Part shown: positions 59,006-64,000 of the stretch, piece after piece
How positions within the stretch are numbered: the first letter of the stretch is position 1
Layout: the number at the start of each line of letters is the position of its first letter
Position numbers and translations under genes: made by a program
The notes under the pieces: generated by a model
What the model was told of the DNA's origin: nothing
The model's database searches: none
What the model saw: the letters and a program-made list of their open reading frames with translations, nothing else
Assembly: GCA_020746875.1 (NCBI GenBank)
Contig: JAGTJL010000034.1
Coordinates: 1-64,000 of the forward strand
Length of the DNA stretch: 64,000 bases
Reading direction: 5' to 3'
Source: Rhexocercosporidium sp. MPI-PUGE-AT-0058
Lineage: Eukaryota > Ascomycota > Leotiomycetes > Helotiales

Positions 59006-59901
59006 TTTGGGAATGCCGAAATTGGCTGTGGTGACTTTGGGAAGATTTGGAACATGGATTCAATTCTATCTTGGGGTTGTTACGAAAAGTTGATGTGATG
59101 CAGACAATGTTGCTTCTTTGTTGTCGCTGGCAATTGACCGATTGCGGAATCTGGGAGTGAAAGAAATTAGAGCAGAGCGAAAGGGCGGTGCTGCAATGGA
59201 CATATGAGACACATGAAAGACTATCCTCGGCACAACTACTACTCGCTGGCGAGCAAGTATACAGTAACACGATCCATTTACGCTTTGGAGAGATGGTATG
59301 AAACCGGGGACAGAATATTTGAAGATATGATATCTTGTGCCGGAGCACACATGTATTCCATTGAAAAGCTCAGGTAGTTGTAGGACTTATATTAGGAAGC
59401 AACGAGCTGCAAGGGAACATGTTCTTGCGATAAATTCAATCTGAAAATGAAATGAATGAAGCGAAGAGAGATAAAGGCTGACGCTTTTCTTCTTCTTGAA
59501 TTGGGCACTGCAGGATCTCGATGTGACGCACAACATACCAGTCAGCAGATGATGCATCCGAGAGATCTTTGCAGGCAACAAGAGCAGCCTGAGACAACAA
59601 ATCTTGGACCAATAGTCTGACAAAAATGGTTGACAGATACACAAGAAAATTATGACAGGTCGCTTGACCTAAGCTGAGATAGCATCACAGTGAAATAAAC
59701 AAGCTCATGTAATACAAGGCTATATCTGCGGGAGGATTTACATGGGAATAGTGGCAAAGATCGTAGTCCAAATCAGAACCGAACTTTCTTCAGAGAATTG
59801 AAACTCGCAAGAGACCAGAAAAAAAAAAACACGCGGAAAATGATGCGAAGCAGTAGATATGATATATATATATGCAAAAGCAATACTATCAGAGTCTAAA
59901 A
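59006..59901. other. Intergenic
   Basis: Upstream region of the aspartic-protease-like gene and 3' flank of the cyclophilin gene. Holds a TATATATATATA-like tract near 59859 and an A9 run near 59821; no gene supported. Confidence 0.35.
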
Positions 59902-60979
59902 TCACGCCATGCTTTTCTCGGGATACCGCTTTGCCCTTTTATTGTTGCCGACCTTCATCCAAACCGCAATACAACCAAGTATGAGCGCAAGAAACAATCC
60001 CTTCTGCAGCACGCTCCACCCAGCAGACTCAGTCTCAGCATCGGTCTCGGGGACAGGAACAACAGGAGGAACGACACCGGTCTTGACTGGGGCAACCGCA
60101 ACAGTTGATGTGGAAATGATAGGCGTGTCATCGACCTCCCCCTGGCCTGCAACGAATTCAGCGTGTCCGTATTCAACATCTGTGCGTCGGACAGCCACCA
60201 TCAGCATGTCCACCAAGCAAATGCGTGCTGTGTTGAAGGAAAGGTACTTTATAGTTCCACGTGGATACCTTCTTCTGGTACTGGAAGCTCGCCGCTCTTG
60301 GCAATCTTGACAGGCGACTTGGGCTTGTCTCCGCCTCCCTTGGGGACGTTCTCGATTGCTTGGACGATTTCGTATCCCTCGAGGACTTCGCCGAAGACAA
60401 CGTGCTTGCCGTTGAGGTGGCTGAAGAGATCAGTAGATGCCAATTGGTAGCAGAAGAAGGTACTTACCCTGGAGTGGATGTAGTGATGAAGAATTGGGAA
60501 CCGTTGGTATCTTGTCCTGCGTTGGCCATGGACATAAGACCAACCTTGGAGTGCTTCAGCTTGAAGTTCTCATCAGGGAATCGGTCGCCGTAGACTAGGT
60601 TCCGTTAGCACATATCCCTCCCTTTGCTTTCGCAGATTCCCATGTACATACTTGACTTCCCGCCAGTACCATCTCCCTTTGTGAAGTCGCCTCCCTGGAT
60701 CATGAATCCCTTGATAACACGGTGGAAGGTCGAGTCTTGGTATCCGTATCCCTTCTCTCCAGTAGCCAAAGCGCGGAAGTTCTCGACGGTCTTGGGGACG
60801 GTCTTGCCGTACAATCCAATCACGATTCTGCCCATAGACTCATCGCCGTGGGTGATGTCGAAGAAGACCTTGTGGGTGATCTTGGGGCCCTTGACAGCTT
60901 CAGCGGTCTGGGAGAAGAAAGCAAACGTAATGGCGATGATCAACAGCGCCGATACGACGAAGCGCTGAAGGGTGAACAT
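59902..60979 (-). CDS. Cyclophilin B-type peptidyl-prolyl isomerase of the secretory pathway
   Basis: Exons 60979-60652, 60594-60468, 60420-60269 and 60179-59902 (introns 57, 47, 89 nt) give 294 aa. Signal peptide ([22 protein letters not shown]), a complete cyclophilin domain with the catalytic [16 protein letters not shown] block (R87, F92, Q95) and NGSQFFITT, then an acidic/Pro linker and one C-terminal membrane helix ([15 protein letters not shown]). If the last intron is kept, translation instead stops at 60249-60251 after 208 aa, ending in HVEL, an HDEL-like ER-retention tail. The drug-contact Trp of CypA (W121) is replaced: the segment reads STPGHLNGKH where SWLDGKH is usual. Catalyses proline isomerisation during protein folding. 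An alternative start five codons upstream (60994) is in frame. It shares a divergent promoter region with the uS13m gene. Confidence 0.88.
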
Positions 60980-61354
60980 CGTGATGCTGTTCAATCAATC
61001 AATTGATGGTGTTGTTTGATATTGAGGTTGTGGGTGTTATTGCAAGAAGGAGTCTCGTGGCACCTTCGAGGTGGAGAACAAGAAGAGAAGAGAAGAGGAG
61101 AGGAGGAAGAGAGGGAGGAAGTTGAGGGGAGGGAGAGCTGGAGCTCGGAGATCCAATCCAGTGCGCGAGAGGTTTCTGGATAGGTGTCGATTAGAAATGG
61201 CGCTAAGTCACGTGTATGCAAAGGCGGTGAGAGCTCCCAAGCGGCAATTGGAATTTGACCTTCAACACCAGACGAAAGCTGGTAAACATCACGACATTCT
61301 ATCCCAGCCACATACCCTCCACCAATTAAAGCTACTACCGCTCAATACTCCGCA
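60980..61354. promoter_or_regulatory. Bidirectional promoter region, cyclophilin / uS13m
   Basis: 375 bp between divergent start codons. It holds a purine-rich GAAGAGAAGAGGAGAGG tract (61083-61115) and a TCACGTG motif at 61208-61214. No gene. Confidence 0.45.
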
Positions 61355-61837
61355 ATGGTAAGAGAAGACGAATGCATACACACTCTACCCGCCTTATCTC
61401 TACGCATCTGCTCACCATCCCAGGTCTTCATACTAGGGGTCAACTTCCCCGAAACTAGACTCCTCAAGGTAAGCATACTCCCTGCCACAATAGCAACATG
61501 CAAACAGCTCTAACCCTCTCCCCAGAAATCCCTCGAGACATTCTACGGTATCGGCGTCCAACACTCCTCGCGCATCCTAGCCAAACACTCCATCTTCCCC
61601 GCCGCGCGAGTCGGCGACCTCCCCACCAAGACCATCCTCGCCATCGATGCCGAGCTCTCCAGCATGAAGATCGAGAATGACCTGCGGAAGGAATTACGTA
61701 TGAACATCAATCGACTGAGGGATATGGGGAGTTACAGGGGGAGGAGACATGCGATGGGTTATCCAGTGAGGGGACAGCGGACGAGGAGTCAGATCTTGAC
61801 GGCGAGGAAATTGAACAGGGTGGACAGGGTGGGTTGA
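61355..61837 (+). CDS. SWS2: Mitochondrial small-subunit ribosomal protein uS13m (119 aa)
   Basis: Three exons: 61355-61357 (ATG only), 61424-61468 and 61526-61837; introns of 66 and 57 nt in phase 0. The first exon codes the start Met alone, fixed by the good donor GTAAGA and the FILGVNFPE start that follows. uS13 features: a GIGVQHSSRILAKH helix-turn region and the C-terminal RLRDMGSYRGRRHAMGYPVRGQRT block that contacts the rRNA head, ending in a basic tail. Length and lack of a long extension fit fungal mitochondrial uS13 (yeast Sws2) and not cytosolic S18. It acts in the 37S mitochondrial subunit. Confidence 0.93.
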
Positions 61838-62579
61838 TTTGAGTTGGGGGTGGGAAGAACGATGTGTAGATAGGGTGCATTGCTGGCGTAGATGGTCTTA
61901 TGGGCTGTAGGATTATTGTAGGAATGATGACACTCTTCTGATGCCAAGGGGCGAGTCTTGGGATTGGTGTTCAATGTGGATCAAGGGGGTTGTTATGGTA
62001 TGGTGACTGGATATGCTGAAGGTTTATGATTTGGATGCTTGTTTATTTTTTTTGGTTTTGTGCTTTTTACCTGCTTGCTTTCATGGTTCTGTCGAATTGC
62101 TTTGGTCTTGTTCAAGAGCTGATGGTCTTGGCGACATGCTCCATGGAGTAAGCATCCAACTTCACTGGCACCTTCGAATGCATTGAAGCTTCGATTAGCC
62201 ATCCCATTTCTACACATCCTCCAAGCATGCCATGTCTTGTCATTATCCCTTTATCCAAAGCTTGTTTTATCAGTCACACTGTTGCTGGAACCGGATACAC
62301 ACGTGGGAGACGTTTCAATATTTCAAACCACGAGGAGGAAACCATCAGCGGCTACATGCCTTACTTGCCAAATCGTTCATTTGTCATTCATTTGTCTGGT
62401 TTGTCTATGTGCATTCATCATCCACGACAGCAGCAAGGACAGCGACTTGATGCCGTCCATATCCACTCTCCAAACCTCAAAGTCTCGAGGATCCCATGCC
62501 ACACCACACCCAACCACAACTTTCCTTCACACCAAGCACATAATACTCAACCCTTCCTTCCACTTCCCTTCTTAAGCTT
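61838..62579. other. Intergenic between convergent genes
   Basis: Three mutually overlapping plus-strand frames at 62183-62628 lack any domain and run into the antisense of the next gene; not called. Nothing else recognised. Confidence 0.35.
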
Positions 62580-63828
62580 TCACTCCATCCTCTTCCTAGC
62601 TCTCATCAACTCACTCCACTCCCTATAACTCCTCAGGTCCTTCTCCTTTGCCCTCCCTCCCTTCCTACCACCACCCTCCTCCTCATCCCCATCAAGCATA
62701 ACCTGCACCCCATTAATCCTCTCCCCGACCTTCTTACCATTAATCCACGTCGTCATATGACTCTTCATAGCCTTCGGCGCAAGGGGTGGATTCCATGTCT
62801 TATCGTTCTCCTCGCTTAGAGCTGCTGTGTTGTTTGCGGGTGCGAATTTAGCTGCGCTTGAGTCTGAGACGGTGTGAGTGGTGGAGCTGATGCTTTGGCA
62901 GTACATTTCTCGAAGCGTGAGATCCTGGGAGGGCTTGTATTCTTCGATTTCGTCGTCATCACCAGCGGCGGAGTCTTCGTCTTCATCCTGGTCACAGTGG
63001 TGACGAGAACGAGAATGAGATGCGTAGGATGAACCAGCAGTTGCAGTTGCAGCTGTAGAAGGATGATAAGTGGAATAGTTATCACTATTATCGGATTCGG
63101 CGATGTCGAGATCCTTCTTCTCAGTGACGGGTGTATTCGCAGGCGCCGCAATCCCAGAGCGGAGTTCCGAAGCAGGTGGTGTACAGGACATGGACAGAGA
63201 GCGATCAGGCGATGGAGCAGAGGAGCGGAATGTTCGTGGTGCTCTTTGTCTCGCGCTTCTAGGGACAGAGGAGGTGTTATTCTCAGAAACACGAACAGGA
63301 CCGGGACCAACGAATGGAGATGGCGCGTTCGATCGAGCTGCTCGTGGCCGGCGGCCAGAGAAACCTTTCATGTCAGCTCCAGAACTTGGGTCCGGAATCA
63401 TCGAAGCAGACGACGCGCTGGAGCGCTCGTTGCCTCGTCGGGAACCCATATCCGTATTCTTCATTTCCTCTCCACCAGTAACCTGACCAGGTGCTGCTTC
63501 TGTCTTCAACACAACCGTCTCAGGACCAGGACCAGGACCAACAGAAGGCGAAGGCGCATTCGATCTCGCTCTCTGATAGACCTCCCGTCTTTCCATATCC
63601 GTATCTGTATCGGGACCCATACCCATCGTCTCTCGAACGACAGATTCAGATCGACCTCGAATCGAAGGTGACGGTGCTGCGGAGCGCGCAAATCGTCCTT
63701 TATTTACTTTCTTGTCAGCATTGTTTCTTTCTTCGGGTAAGGATGCCATGGGGGAGAGAAGATGGAGACGTACGGTTGGTTCTGTGTTTGACGCCAGGGG
63801 ACCTGGTCTTGTCGTTGGGCTTAGCCAT
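62580..63828 (-). CDS. Disordered Ser/Pro-repeat protein, unknown function (393 aa)
   Basis: Exons 63828-63774 and 63706-62580 (67-nt intron, phase 1, CTGAC branch just before the acceptor). The start MAKPNDKTRSPG is the first ATG; the intron joins it to NKGRFARSAAPSPS. Four copies of an R-S-x-A-P-S-P unit occur in the first half (two followed by a VGPGP stretch), separated by 30-60 residues; each holds a Ser-Pro site suited to CDK/MAP-kinase phosphorylation and a basic residue before it. The second half has an acidic tract (DEDEDSAAGDDDEIEE), then a more ordered C-terminus (EYKPSQDLTLREMYCQS, MTTWINGKKVGERINGVQVMLDGDEEE, then a basic tail). The family is not recognised; composition suggests a nuclear or cell-cycle-regulated scaffold, as inference only. 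Confidence 0.75.
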
Positions 63829-64000
63829 TTTGGTGATGGTGTTGTTGGTTTTGTATTTTTCTTGTTCGAAGATGAAGTTCAGGTTAAGAGGGAGGGAGGT
63901 TTTCGAGTAGTCTTAAAGCGGCAAGGGGGGAGATTAGCGAGCCATCAGATAACAAAAGCTATCTGGGGACGAACGACGCCACCAGACATTGTTACGCTTG
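63829..64000. promoter_or_regulatory. Upstream region of the repeat protein
   Basis: 172 bp to the window edge, with a CT-rich leader on the minus strand. No other feature. Confidence 0.3.

Noticed and set aside
62183..62628. Three plus-strand open frames of 72-133 codons
   Set aside because: They overlap in different frames and extend into the antisense of the repeat protein; low-complexity His/Ser/Pro composition.

Overview
This window is from a filamentous ascomycete (Pezizomycotina). Genes carry short introns of 38-127 nt with GT..AG ends and CTAAC/CTGAC-like branch sites. HET-domain allorecognition genes, a Zn2Cys6 regulator, a DHA2-type MFS transporter and a secreted polygalacturonase are present. 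Ordinary gene-bearing DNA alternates with very AT-rich blocks in which CpA/TpG is almost absent and C survives mainly in CpG, the signature of repeat-induced point mutation (RIP). A leotiomycete-type plant-associated fungus with AT-rich isochores is my best guess, but this is inference.

Layout. (1) 1-3125: RIP-mutated Gypsy element on the minus strand, ending in a 175-bp LTR. (2) 3126-13938: an island of HET-family genes. It holds a dead HET-type gene interrupted by a hAT transposon with a perfect 8-bp target duplication, a TA-flanked long-terminal-inverted-repeat element, an apparently intact P-loop GTPase-like/HET fusion gene (9001-12076), and a frameshifted HET-type N-terminal fragment. 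(3) 13939-37221: LTR and 5' part of a second copy of the first Gypsy family on the opposite strand, then a dead PAQR (haemolysin III/adiponectin-receptor-like) gene. That gene is cut by a 21-kb tower of three nested LTR retrotransposons: Gypsy C (15718-36706) contains Copia D (19513-34006), which contains Copia E (20893-27058). All three have matching 5-bp target duplications and equal-length LTR pairs. (4) 37222-44280: a GH13 alpha-amylase-like gene, an F-box relic and a berberine-bridge-type FAD oxidase gene. (5) 44280-47430: a second AT-rich block with two candidate solo LTRs. (6) 47501-64000: a normal gene-dense arm with an MFS transporter (probably broken), Zn2Cys6 regulator, endopolygalacturonase, PrsW-like membrane protease, membrane-anchored aspartic-protease-like protein, ER cyclophilin, mitochondrial ribosomal protein uS13m and a disordered proline/serine-repeat protein.

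How it fits together. The two AT-rich blocks are repeat deposits that RIP has silenced and that have destroyed neighbouring genes (PAQR, HET type, F-box and possibly the MFS gene). The MFS-regulator pair at 47.5-51.8 kb has the look of a small efflux module. The polygalacturonase acts outside the cell on pectin. The cyclophilin and uS13m genes share a divergent promoter region of about 375 bp. Exon boundaries were worked out by hand from frame, splice signals and known family motifs; no search was run.
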